Origin: Clostridium sp. AM34-11AC
GTDB lineage: Bacteria; Bacillota; Clostridia; Lachnospirales; Lachnospiraceae
Assembly (NCBI RefSeq): GCF_003435375.1
Contig: NZ_QWGL01000037.1
Coordinates: 1 to 22,369, forward strand
Direction: 5' to 3'
DNA: 22,369 bases
Position numbers and translations under genes: made by a program. This document shows positions 14,701 through 21,656 of this stretch, piece by piece (position 1 is the stretch's first letter; every line of letters starts with the position of its first letter). Below the pieces are notes generated by a model that searched no databases, was not told the DNA's origin, and worked only from the letters and a program-made list of their open reading frames with translations.

Positions 14701-16310
14701 AAAAGAAAAATGAGGACAGTCAGATCCCGGAGAAAGAATACCAGAGTCTCGTGTGTACGGAAGAACAGTATGACGCATGGAAGCGGCAGAAAAAGCAGAC
14801 GGAGAGGGAACTTAATAAAGCGAACGAAGAAAATACTGCTCTTGGAAGAAAAGAAGGCGCGCTGACAACAACGATCACGCTCTATATGAAGAATCTGAAA
14901 AAGGAAACCGGATATGAGCAGCCGGCAGAGAGAAAGACGATCACAGATACGGAATTCGAAAAACGTCTGAATCTCAAGGAATATGAGCTTGCGGCACATC
15001 AGAAGAAATTGAGTCAGCTTCGGGAGAGAAATATACAGATAGCTTCGCAGGAGGCAGGCGTGGAGGAATATGTGGATGAGCCGATTCCTGCAGAGTTGAT
15101 TTCTGGAGATGGTCTGAGTTCTGCAGATGAACGGATGTCTGTGGAGAGTTCGATCGCGTCAGATAGTCTGATTCCAGAGAGTGGGGCTGACGCGCATTCG
15201 GAAACCGGAGAGAATAAAATTCTTTTGTCCATTCAGGAGCGGGTCCCGGATGTGCGGAATGAGGAAATGGATGTCATAAAAGGATACCAGAAGGAGATCC
15301 GCAGGAAGATCACGGAGAGTTCCAAGGCACTGGACCGGTGCAGGGGTGACGTGTCTGAGCTGATCCGCGTGATCGCGTCCGGAAAAACGTATGCGGATGA
15401 TTACTTTAAAAAGACTTTCGACAGCCTGCTCTCCCAGACAGCCAGCCCGCGGAATCTGTTCAGGCAGTTTGAAATGAACCGGCAGGCGTATGAAAATCAG
15501 CTGGAAAAACTGAAGATCGATCTCGCTCATATCGATGACGAACAGAAAAATCTGGAAATGATGTTTCTGGAATACGTTGAGCAGATCAATGCGAATATCG
15601 GCATGATCGATAAGAACTCTACGATCTCTGTGAGAGGAAGAAGTCTGAAAATGCTTCGGATCCAGGTGCCTGACTGGGAGACGGAGAAAGAGCACTTCCG
15701 GCTGAAGCTGCATGACTATTTTGAAAATATCGTGAAGCTTGGAATCGAGACGATCGAAAAAAATGGAAACCTGACAGAGTTTCTGGGAAGAGTGATCACC
15801 ACCAGAAAGCTGTACGATGATGTTGCAGGAATCCAGAACGTGAAGATCCGGCTGTACAAGATCGAGGCGGAGCGCGAAGTGCCGATCTCCTGGTCCGAGG
15901 TATCCGCCAACTCCGGCGGCGAAGGATTTTTGTCTGCCTTTGTTATATTGACCTGCCTTTTAAGCTACATGCGGCGCGATGAGACGGATCTCTTTACCTC
16001 CGGTGAGGAAGGGAAAGTCCTGATCATGGACAACCCGTTTGCCCAGACAAATGCGGAGCATCTCTTAAAACCCCTGATCGAGATGGCAAAAAAGACAAAC
16101 ACGCAGCTGATCTGTCTTTCCGGCTTAGGCGGCGATTCCATTTACAACCGGTTTGACAATATCTACGTATTAAAGCTTGTCGAATCCAGTATTCGGAATG
16201 GGGTACAGAGAGTGGATGTGACCCATATGAAGGGTGAGGAGACGAAACGGATGGTATTGTCGGAGTTTAAGATGGAGCAGATGAGTTTGTTTGAGATGAT
16301 GGAGGAGTAA
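11751..16310 (+). CDS. jetC: Wadjet SMC-like ATPase JetC
   Basis: JetC is the MukB-like motor of the complex, whose ATP cycle drives DNA loop extrusion until JetD cuts circular DNA. The 1519-residue protein begins with a head domain carrying the Walker A loop LRNGGGKSV (37-45). Long charged coiled coils run through roughly 280-520 and 760-1100, with a hinge-like middle around 540-760. The C-terminal head has the ABC signature SGGEG (1388-1392) and Walker B VLIMDNPF (about 1423-1430), in which asparagine 1428 stands where most ABC and SMC ATPases have the catalytic glutamate. Residues 1101-1160 form a serine- and acid-rich, probably disordered insert. It is longer than the roughly 1100 residues I recall for type I JetC, in line with other Wadjet subtypes. 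GGGGGAG precedes the ATG by about 5 bases. Confidence 0.9.
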   Translation: MSKISRIRILNLNYNNNTIKIDDETFDLGGQNTLISLRNGGGKSVLVQMIVSLFVNRTYRDFGDRPFKSYFTTNRPTFLMTEWILDNGIDRFLAGMMVRKNQKEDNDTEELEMYTFTGSYSNGCKYDLDNLPIIRQDGNKKILKGFGECKNLLEEISRSEPGNFRLYDMASQYGRRQYFSTLRQYQINNKEWESIIRKVNQKESGLSELFQNAKDEKDLVENWFLRPIEDKLNQEKNKIDEFRKLAFQFIEQYRSNQSKIRRKGIIEQYFEDTKPLKNMIDDYAQKDRDAVNLRTEIILYAKSLRKELDRLQTEISAGQEKFEQIEREQRQIVYEQLSYQIYLSEDQKTEILSQRAQQEIEITRLTSLKNHLLRKIDTYDLHKIYLELKDFERQKAEVDAKLQVLLQKTEESKDEIEKIGCRLYALYSENAKKLKDQRQSEEETLAETERARENAQRERDEKEREIRKLSGDIGAKESRVRSYDEVEDSFNREFGADLRRNLLGLYEDGALEIFRKEIDAGLQEKKNKSVKYARKLMEQEQTRKKLSQEASDGTVTLNDIAHKFDHVSEKLADLERQKTERLRIMKYANVDEEHLDRRDLILDQLDGKIRELDVARSRLIRKKGDQEKHFRQLKEGKITELPENIRTYMEQNGIDLVYGMEWLSKNGRTAEENAELVKKNPFIPYSILMERSFLERFQKNGEELYTSFPIPIIVKEELEQEQEHVDSRFAAYGNVHFYVMFNTHLLDREELEKILGKIRREIEDLKKAVEDKDADLETYRSYRSVVENQTFSTALCQQTEKEINRLKDERTAVKGRLEEIYREQSRLEEEKKEIETLADTVKEQIDGLKRMDVQFEILLKKYDQYETDRTSLERLKKENRELTEKQTALSVRLGELREQEMGLRALVKEFAEKIDREEKKQAEFEEIARTAENRDLSSLTQMTSEELEARYYALTKVISDSVEELRKSQTDWIGRISGKRTELKKKNEDSQIPEKEYQSLVCTEEQYDAWKRQKKQTERELNKANEENTALGRKEGALTTTITLYMKNLKKETGYEQPAERKTITDTEFEKRLNLKEYELAAHQKKLSQLRERNIQIASQEAGVEEYVDEPIPAELISGDGLSSADERMSVESSIASDSLIPESGADAHSETGENKILLSIQERVPDVRNEEMDVIKGYQKEIRRKITESSKALDRCRGDVSELIRVIASGKTYADDYFKKTFDSLLSQTASPRNLFRQFEMNRQAYENQLEKLKIDLAHIDDEQKNLEMMFLEYVEQINANIGMIDKNSTISVRGRSLKMLRIQVPDWETEKEHFRLKLHDYFENIVKLGIETIEKNGNLTEFLGRVITTRKLYDDVAGIQNVKIRLYKIEAEREVPISWSEVSANSGGEGFLSAFVILTCLLSYMRRDETDLFTSGEEGKVLIMDNPFAQTNAEHLLKPLIEMAKKTNTQLICLSGLGGDSIYNRFDNIYVLKLVESSIRNGVQRVDVTHMKGEETKRMVLSEFKMEQMSLFEMMEE

Positions 16311-16353
16311 TAGCCAGGGCATATTTCCAGGACAGAAAAGGAGTAAGAATGTT

Positions 16354-16695
16354 TTGAACATACAGATTTTTGGCACAAAAAAGTGCAATGATACAAAGAA
16401 GGCGGAGCGTTTTTTTAAAGAGCGCGGTATCAAATACCAGTTTATTGACATGAAAGAGAAGGGAATGAGCAAAGGCGAGTTTCGTTCAGTTGCAGAGGTC
16501 AACGGCGGAATCGAAAATATGGTCAACTGGGATGGAAAAGATAAGGATACGCTTGCACTGATCAAGTATATCGCGGATGAGGATAAGTTAGAGAAGATTC
16601 TGGAAAATCCGTCCGTGATCAGGACGCCGGTTGTAAGAAACGGGAAACAGTCCACACTGGGGTATCAGCCGGAGGTGTGGAAGGAATGGAAGTAA
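16354..16695 (+). CDS. ArsC/Spx-family thioredoxin-fold protein with TTG start
   Basis: The 113-residue protein has the ArsC/Spx/YffB fold: MNIQIFGTKKCNDTKKAERF at the start with one cysteine at position 11, then IRTPVVRNGKQSTLGY near 90-105, corresponding to the Arg-Thr-Pro segment of this family. It lacks the CxxC motif of typical Spx. The role may be a glutaredoxin-like or arsenate-reductase-like thiol chemistry, or an RNA polymerase adaptor; the sequence alone does not decide. The start is TTG at 16354: AAGGAG (16338-16343) is 10 bases upstream, the ATG at 16349 lies in another frame and stops at once, and homology starts right here. It lies 43 bases after jetC with no terminator between, so some read-through from the Jet operon is likely. 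Confidence 0.8.
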   Translation: MNIQIFGTKKCNDTKKAERFFKERGIKYQFIDMKEKGMSKGEFRSVAEVNGGIENMVNWDGKDKDTLALIKYIADEDKLEKILENPSVIRTPVVRNGKQSTLGYQPEVWKEWK

Positions 16696-16790
16696 TAAGC
16701 GGCAGATAGGAGCAGGATGGGAGTGGCTTATCTGCTCATGCTCAGAACACAACTGAAATGAGATCATTTACTGGAAAAGAGGAAATTTTT

Positions 16791-17111
16791 ATGAAACAGG
16801 AAACCATAGACAGAATCCGCAAATTCACCGATGACCGCGACTGGGAGCAGTTCCATTCTGCCGCGAACCTTGCGAAATCCATCGTCATCGAGGCAGCAGA
16901 ACTCCTGGAGTGCTTCCAGTGGAACGATGAGGAGTATGACCTGCAGCATGTAAAAGAGGAGCTGGCGGATGTGATCGTATACTCCCAGAACCTTTTGGAC
17001 AAGCTGGGACTTGACGCGGATGAGATCGTGAATATGAAGATGGGGATGAACGAGAGAAAGTATCCGGTGGAGAAGGCGAAGGGGAAGTCGGCGAAGTATG
17101 ATTGCTTGTGA
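16791..17111 (+). CDS. MazG-like nucleotide pyrophosphohydrolase
   Basis: The 106-residue protein shows the all-alpha NTP pyrophosphohydrolase pattern of the MazG/dUTPase-dCTPase superfamily: EAAELLE near 36-42 and EELADVIVYS near 58-67, giving the E-x2-E and E-x2-D magnesium sites. The family hydrolyses (d)NTPs, often dCTP-like or modified nucleotides, to the monophosphate, for house-cleaning or stress adaptation. The single-domain length fits MazG-like proteins of the dCTP pyrophosphatase type. The ATG at 16791 follows AAGAGGAAATTTTT and is preferred over an in-frame ATG at 16758 that adds 11 unrelated residues. It follows the ArsC-like gene at a 95-base gap and precedes a hairpin shared with the convergent peptidase gene. 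Confidence 0.85.
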   Translation: MKQETIDRIRKFTDDRDWEQFHSAANLAKSIVIEAAELLECFQWNDEEYDLQHVKEELADVIVYSQNLLDKLGLDADEIVNMKMGMNERKYPVEKAKGKSAKYDCL

Positions 17112-17178
17112 AAGAGTGTAGATATCGCCCAATGGACTGATTCTGAACAGAGGTTATCGCTGGGCATTTAGAATGAAA

Positions 17179-17218
17179 GAAGCACCAGAACCGGTGATAT
17201 TGCCGGAAATGGTGCTTC
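17179..17218. terminator. Bidirectional hairpin between MazG-like and peptidase genes
   Basis: GAAGCACCA (17179-17187) pairs perfectly with TGGTGCTTC (17210-17218), enclosing an inner CCGG/CCGG pair. The T-run is weak on both strands (TCAAGTCTATTTT to the right, TTTCATTC on the minus strand). It lies at the convergence point of the two genes, so a bidirectional terminator is the natural reading. Confidence 0.6.
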
Positions 17219-17234
17219 AAGTCTATTTTGAGGT

Positions 17235-18299
17235 TCAGGCTTCCCTGTCGTTAAGATATTCTGCAAGACTGTAATACAGCTCTCCCTCTCTTCCGCGTGT
17301 CTGTTTTGCTGCCGTCATGGAATTTAAGATCGCTTCCTGTTCGGCTTCCGCCGCAGCGAGAAAAGCCCGGTTGATCACATGCTCCGGAATTGCTGATAAC
17401 TGGAGAAGCTCCTCCTCGCGACCGGATGGGATCCGATTTGCGGTTGTAAAGCCGATCATGACTTCTCCGCTTCCATGTCCTGTATAACCGCCGGTTCGTG
17501 CGATGCCGACCCCTGTTCTTTTCAGAATCCGTTTGAGCTGACGGCTTGTCAATGGGAGATCGGTAGCCAGAATGCTCATGATCGAACCTTTGTCTTCTTC
17601 GGATGCAGCCATATCATTCTTTTCCTGCTTCCATTCCAGAATTTTTGGACCAACAGCTTCTCCGTTCAGCACAAAGTCTTCGGTTGCACCAAAGTTTGAC
17701 TGAACCAGAACGCCGATGGTGTATTCCTTTTCACCAATACAGATCACGCGGGACGCAGATCCGATTCCGCCCTTCATGCCGTAGCAGATGGTACCGGCGC
17801 CGGCGCCGACATCCCCTTCTTCGAACTCCTCGGCAGCGACCGCAAAAGCCTGCCGCACTTCTTTTTCACCAACTGCACGTTTCTGGATCTGGTTGATCCG
17901 GCAGTCATTGCACTCGCCAACGACCGGATTGATGCTCATGGGTTCCAGCCCATCATTCTGGCACTGCTCGATCACGATACCGGCAAGTGCATCCCAAACC
18001 TTTCCGACATTTAACGTATTTGTAAGGGCGATCGGCGTTTCAAGGGTCCCAAGCTCTTCTACCTGTACCAGACCGGCACTTTTCCCAAATCCATTGTGGA
18101 CATAGGCTGCCGCCGTATAGTGATTTGCAAATGCATTGTCCGGTCCAGGGATGATCACGGTCACACCGGTATGATTTTCTTCTGTGTTCACAGTACAGTG
18201 TCCTACCAGTACACCAGGTACATCCGTAATCGTATTTCTTTTTCCTGTTTTCACTCTTCCGGGTACGATTCCAAAGTCCCGAATCCGTTTTTTCTCCAC
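17235..18299 (-). CDS. P1-family (S58, DmpA-like) aminopeptidase with GTG start
   Basis: This 354-residue protein belongs to the DmpA/P1 peptidase family, self-cleaving Ntn-type enzymes including L-aminopeptidase D-Ala-esterase/amidase. Visible motifs are ITDVPGVLVGH near 24-34, TNTLNVGKVWDAL near 93-105, NPVVGECNDC near 124-133, and GAGAGTICYGMKGGIGSASR near 165-184. The autoproteolysis site is the Gly238-Ser239 pair in KGSIMSILATDLPL, so serine 239 would become the N-terminal nucleophile of the smaller chain. The start is GTG at 18299, with a near-perfect AAGGAGG 8 bases upstream on its strand. It faces the MazG-like gene and is separated from the downstream Fic genes by a 295-base gap. Substrate specificity cannot be inferred. 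It is probably cytoplasmic, with no signal peptide seen. Confidence 0.92.
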   Translation of the reverse strand: MEKKRIRDFGIVPGRVKTGKRNTITDVPGVLVGHCTVNTEENHTGVTVIIPGPDNAFANHYTAAAYVHNGFGKSAGLVQVEELGTLETPIALTNTLNVGKVWDALAGIVIEQCQNDGLEPMSINPVVGECNDCRINQIQKRAVGEKEVRQAFAVAAEEFEEGDVGAGAGTICYGMKGGIGSASRVICIGEKEYTIGVLVQSNFGATEDFVLNGEAVGPKILEWKQEKNDMAASEEDKGSIMSILATDLPLTSRQLKRILKRTGVGIARTGGYTGHGSGEVMIGFTTANRIPSGREEELLQLSAIPEHVINRAFLAAAEAEQEAILNSMTAAKQTRGREGELYYSLAEYLNDREA

Positions 18300-18615
18300 G
18301 TTGATTTCCTCCTTGGATTTTGTCGGCTATTTCTAATGATTGTATCATAGTTTGTGAGAAATAAAAACAGGATGAGGGGAATTTTCACACCAATCGTATT
18401 TATAGGATATTTTATTTACCAACATCCAACGGTGAAATGTTGTCGATAAGCACTTTGCCATTTTTTATGTTAATAGGAAGGAAGAACTATTAAATACGGC
18501 AAAATAAAAGTTGAATATTTCATAATAAAATAGATTTATTGCCGATATTATGGTATACTTATAAAAATAGATTTGTGACTGGAAAAGTGATCGCATGAAG
18601 AATGTGAGGGAAACT
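18300..18615. other. AT-rich intergenic region ahead of the Fic pair
   Basis: This stretch of about 315 bases is markedly AT-rich compared with the DNA to its left and holds no credible gene. It contains the peptidase ribosome site at the left edge, a 6-bp dyad CAACAT/ATGTTG (18420-18425 with 18437-18442, loop 11) of unknown meaning, and an extended -10 promoter at 18551-18559. The composition shift begins here and fits the start of an acquired segment. Confidence 0.5.
18551..18559 (+). promoter_or_regulatory. Extended -10 promoter of the Fic gene pair
   Basis: TGGTATACT has the TG-N-TATAAT-like form that lets a promoter work with a weak -35 box; the best candidate upstream, TAGATT (18531-18536), is poor. 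Transcription would start near 18566, about 50 bases ahead of the first Fic start. Confidence 0.5.
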
Positions 18616-19233
18616 ATGCTTGAAAATAAATTAGGTATTACAGATTCTACAGAATTAGCAAGAATGGAAGAAAGAATCAGTAAGCAAAAAGCGCTTGAAA
18701 TGTTTGAAAGTGGCTTTTTTGAGACATTAGAACCAGGAACTTATAAAAGTCTTGCGATGATCCATCAATGTCTTTTTGATGAGATTTATGATTTTGCCGG
18801 TAAATTACGAAAGGTTAATATTTCAAAAGGAAATTTTAGATTTGCTCCGCTGATGTATTTGGAAACAGCGTTACAGAATATAGACAAAATGCCACAGTCA
18901 ACTTTTGATGAAATTGTCGAAAAATATGTTGAAATGAACGTGGCTCATCCGTTCCGAGAGGGAAATGGGAGAAGTACAAGAATATGGCTTGACTTGATGT
19001 TGAAAAAAGAAATCGGCTATGTGGTTGACTGGAGCAAGGTGGATAAAGAAGATTATCTGCTTGCCATGGAGCGAAGTCCTATCAAAGATATCGAAATAAA
19101 GTTTCTTCTGAAAAATGCACTTACGGATCATGTAAATGATCGAGAAATTTATATGAAGGGTATTGATCACAGTTATTACTATGAAGGTTATTATGTGTTT
19201 AAGATGGAAAATTTGACGGACACAAAGGATTAA
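18616..19233 (+). CDS. Fic-domain AMP-transferase-like protein, class III
   Basis: Fic enzymes transfer AMP or other nucleotide parts to hydroxyl groups of target proteins. The 205-residue protein carries a canonical motif HPFREGNGRSTR at 111-122, with the catalytic histidine, the acidic residue for magnesium and the two arginines for phosphates. The C-terminus has SYYYEG (186-191), which fits the [S/T]xxxE[G/N] inhibitory-helix pattern; its C-terminal place defines class III Fic, as in the Neisseria meningitidis enzyme, which is also small. The active form would need inhibitory glutamate 190 displaced, for example by oligomer change. I chose ATG 18616 over 18595 because GTGAGGG is 5 bases upstream and the N-terminus MLENKLGITDSTELARMEER matches the family. 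A second Fic gene follows after 34 bases. Confidence 0.88.
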   Translation: MLENKLGITDSTELARMEERISKQKALEMFESGFFETLEPGTYKSLAMIHQCLFDEIYDFAGKLRKVNISKGNFRFAPLMYLETALQNIDKMPQSTFDEIVEKYVEMNVAHPFREGNGRSTRIWLDLMLKKEIGYVVDWSKVDKEDYLLAMERSPIKDIEIKFLLKNALTDHVNDREIYMKGIDHSYYYEGYYVFKMENLTDTKD

Positions 19234-19267
19234 CTTGATTTAGCGTTAGAAAAGTGGAGGGATATGG

Positions 19268-20158
19268 ATGCAATATCGTTCAGTTAATGAAATAGCGAAA
19301 AAATGGAATGTGTCGGAACGAAGCGTTCGAAATTACTGCGCTCAAGGACGAGTAGACGGTGTGTTTCTTAACGGCAAGACTTGGAATATTCCCGAAAATG
19401 CAGAGAAGCCGGAGCGTTCCAATAAAAAGAAAGAACAGCCGATTACCTTGCTGGATATTTTGCAGGAGCAGAAGGTAAGTAAGTATTCCGGAGGCATTTA
19501 CCATAAGACACAGATTGATTTAACATATAACTCCAATCATATCGAGGGCAGCCGTTTGACCCATGATCAGACCAGATACATCTTTGAAACCAATACCATT
19601 GGTGTAGAAAAAGAAGTGCTGAATGTGGACGATGTGATTGAAACAGCAAATCACTTCCGTTGTATTGATATGATTATTGGTCATGCAAAGGCAGCACTGA
19701 CAGAGAAGTTTATCAAGGAACTTCACTTGATTCTGAAAAGTGGTACAAGTGATTCCAGAAAAGATTGGTTCACTGTAGGCGATTATAAAACAATGCCGAA
19801 TAAAGTTGGCGGCATGGCAACCGCACTTCCGGAAGAAGCTGCCGATAAAATGAAGGCCTTGCTGACGGAATATAACGCCAAGGAAGAAAAGACCTTTGAG
19901 GATATTCTGGACTTCCATGTGAAGTTTGAGCGGATCCATCCGTTCCAGAACGGCAATGGCCGTGTGGGCAGATTGATCATGTTTAAGGAGTGCCTGAAAT
20001 ACAATATCGTTCCGTTTATCATTGAGGATAATTTGAAGCTGTCCTATTATCGTGGATTGAAGGAATGGGACAACGAAAAAGGCTATTTGACCGATACCTG
20101 CCTGACTGCACAGGACAAGTATAAGGAGTATTTGGATTATTTTAGGATTGCTTATTAA
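19268..20158 (+). CDS. Fic-domain protein with N-terminal helix-turn-helix, class II
   Basis: The 296-residue protein joins a DNA-binding-like N-terminus (MQYRSVNEIAKKWNVSERSV, a MerR/excisionase-type helix-turn-helix within about 1-45) to a Fic domain. The Fic motif reads HPFQNGNGRVGR at 224-235; asparagine 228 stands where D/E normally binds magnesium, while histidine 224 and both arginines are intact. The inhibitory motif lies before the core, SNHIEG at 89-94, so the layout is class II. With the class III gene 34 bases upstream it forms an operon, perhaps cross-regulating; the helix-turn-helix could bind its own promoter region, as seen in some toxin-antitoxin operons. GGAGG lies 7 bases before the ATG; an ATG at 19264 is in another frame. 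Its target is unknown. Confidence 0.88.
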   Translation: MQYRSVNEIAKKWNVSERSVRNYCAQGRVDGVFLNGKTWNIPENAEKPERSNKKKEQPITLLDILQEQKVSKYSGGIYHKTQIDLTYNSNHIEGSRLTHDQTRYIFETNTIGVEKEVLNVDDVIETANHFRCIDMIIGHAKAALTEKFIKELHLILKSGTSDSRKDWFTVGDYKTMPNKVGGMATALPEEAADKMKALLTEYNAKEEKTFEDILDFHVKFERIHPFQNGNGRVGRLIMFKECLKYNIVPFIIEDNLKLSYYRGLKEWDNEKGYLTDTCLTAQDKYKEYLDYFRIAY

Positions 20159-20287
20159 AAGTGGTTCAAAGAGTAAAGTAAAAGGGCAAATTCGCACTTT
20201 GAGATAATTAGATGACATACATTTTAAAGACAGGAGTAAGTACATGTTCTATACCAAATGTAGATTGAAAAGGATGGAATAAAAAGC

Positions 20288-21334
20288 ATGGAGAAATTGA
20301 TCTTTTCGCTGGTTTTGCTATTGACTACAAAAATCATTTATCTGATCACAGGAAGAAACCGACGGCAGATAGCGCGTATCCCCAAAGGGATGGCAATCTT
20401 GTGCCAGCCGCCAGGACAACGGTATGTCGCTTATGCAGTAGGCGTATTCCAACTTCTTTTTGTTGCCTTTTTCCTCGTACTTTACATAAAAGACGGCGCA
20501 CCTGCAGAAGCGCGGCAGATGTGGAGCCTGCTCGTCATAACCTCAATCTTGATCTGCATGCTTCTGATTTTCAGCGGGAATGTGGCAGGTCGGGACTGCG
20601 TTTATTTTAACAGCAGGGAAGTCCGGATTGAAAAGCCCTTTCGCAAGTCCAGAACCTTTCAGTGGGAGGAAATCCGAAAAGTAGACGGTAACTTTGACAA
20701 TGCAGTCAACTTATATCTTCTGGATGGAACCAAGGTTCTTACCGCAAGGCTCGGAATGGTAAATTATGATGTATTTTGCGATATGATCAAGAAAACATGC
20801 CCAGAAAAGATTGCCAGCTACTATCGTTCCCATATGTACGAAGAATCGCAAAAATGTATTCTGCGCTATGGCTCCGAGTATTATCTTCTGGCAGCTATGG
20901 GCATCGGCATTCTCCTGATTTATATGGCAACTCTGGTGCCCGCAGCAGCGGAGAACAGCATCATACAGCAGTTTCTGCAGGGTGATTTCTCCCAGAGGTT
21001 CGCGCTTTTGTTTGCACCTGTCTGCGGAGTCATCAGTATCGTGTTCCTGGTTGTGATGCTCAATACAAATATCCGGTATTCACAGGAAAAAATGACCATC
21101 AAATACCCACTGCACAGAAAACGTGAACTTTACTGGAGAAACATCCAAAGAATCGAAATGGCTGCAGTGAAAAAAACGGAAAAAGCGGAATGGATGAAGC
21201 TGCGGCTGTACACACGGGAAGGTACTTACAAGATCAGTTTCAAATTCCTGACACATGGAAAAGATGAATTTTTATCCATGCTTTTCAAGATGATTCAAAA
21301 ATATGGAATTTCCTGCATGCAAACAGATAAATAA
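20288..21334 (+). CDS. Membrane protein with two TM-pair plus PH-like repeats (DUF6560-like)
   Basis: The 348-residue protein has two similar halves. Each has two hydrophobic helices followed by a soluble beta-rich domain: helices near 49-66 and 79-97 then REVRIEKPFRKSRTFQWEEI and DGTKVLTARLG (about 110-165), and helices near 197-218 and 240-260 then EKMTIKYPLHRKRELYWRNI and REGTYKISFKFL (about 271-345). The soluble parts look like bacterial PH domains. A first hydrophobic helix at 1-21 may be a signal anchor. I loosely associate the family with DUF6560, from memory. The function is unknown; possibilities include membrane-stress sensing or a regulator scaffold. It lies 129 bases after the second Fic gene in the same direction, so it may be part of the same transcript. 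The ribosome site is weak. Confidence 0.7.
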   Translation: MEKLIFSLVLLLTTKIIYLITGRNRRQIARIPKGMAILCQPPGQRYVAYAVGVFQLLFVAFFLVLYIKDGAPAEARQMWSLLVITSILICMLLIFSGNVAGRDCVYFNSREVRIEKPFRKSRTFQWEEIRKVDGNFDNAVNLYLLDGTKVLTARLGMVNYDVFCDMIKKTCPEKIASYYRSHMYEESQKCILRYGSEYYLLAAMGIGILLIYMATLVPAAAENSIIQQFLQGDFSQRFALLFAPVCGVISIVFLVVMLNTNIRYSQEKMTIKYPLHRKRELYWRNIQRIEMAAVKKTEKAEWMKLRLYTREGTYKISFKFLTHGKDEFLSMLFKMIQKYGISCMQTDK

Positions 21335-21576
21335 ACAGAGTTAAGACGGAGATCGGAGCGACTAAGCGAAAGAAAATCCGTACTGTGGACTTCTGCGACA
21401 CACTGGCGGCAATTCTTAAGACAGCCAAAGCCGAACAGTACAAAAACTGCTTCCGATACGGAGAACTGTACAGCCTCAACTATTACAGTGAGGTCAAAGA
21501 AAAAGACCGTACTTATTACGAGGTTTACAGTCTGCCGAGAACGGAAGAAGTCCCTGAGGGATATATTACCAGATAA
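21331..21576 (+). pseudogene. Remnant of a tyrosine-type site-specific integrase
   Basis: The frame is open from 21331 to a stop at 21574-21576. Its sequence, with KRKIRTVDFCDTLAAILK followed by YKNCFRYGELYSLNYYSEV, resembles the middle of phage-type tyrosine integrases of Clostridia, where an arginine-bearing strand, 'IRTV', is followed by the catalytic-domain helix and the YGE linker. The N-terminal SAM-like domain, the HxxR motif and the active tyrosine are missing, so it can have no integrase activity. The GTG at 21385 gives only 63 residues and has no clear ribosome site. It supports a decayed mobile-element history for this end of the window. Family recognition is by pattern, moderate confidence. 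Confidence 0.5.
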
Positions 21577-21656
21577 AATAAATGCACTTTGGGAATAGAT
21601 TCTTTTGTTAGTTATATGACGAACAGTACATAAGCCTTGAGGTTTAAGGAGACAGA

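Noticed and set aside
15159..15713. 184-residue open frame antisense within jetC
   Set aside because: Composition mirrors the coiled-coil codons of the plus strand; no start signals.
16702..16735. Inverted repeat GCAGATA/TATCTGC between the ArsC-like and MazG-like genes
   Set aside because: The loop is 20 bases and no T-run follows, so it is not a convincing terminator; it may be chance.
17127..17165. GCCCA/TGGGC possible hairpin after the MazG-like gene
   Set aside because: The stem is only 5 bp with a long loop; the hairpin at 17179-17218 is far better.
19520..20245. 241-residue open frame antisense to the second Fic gene
   Set aside because: It overlaps a gene with an intact catalytic motif and has no motif of its own.
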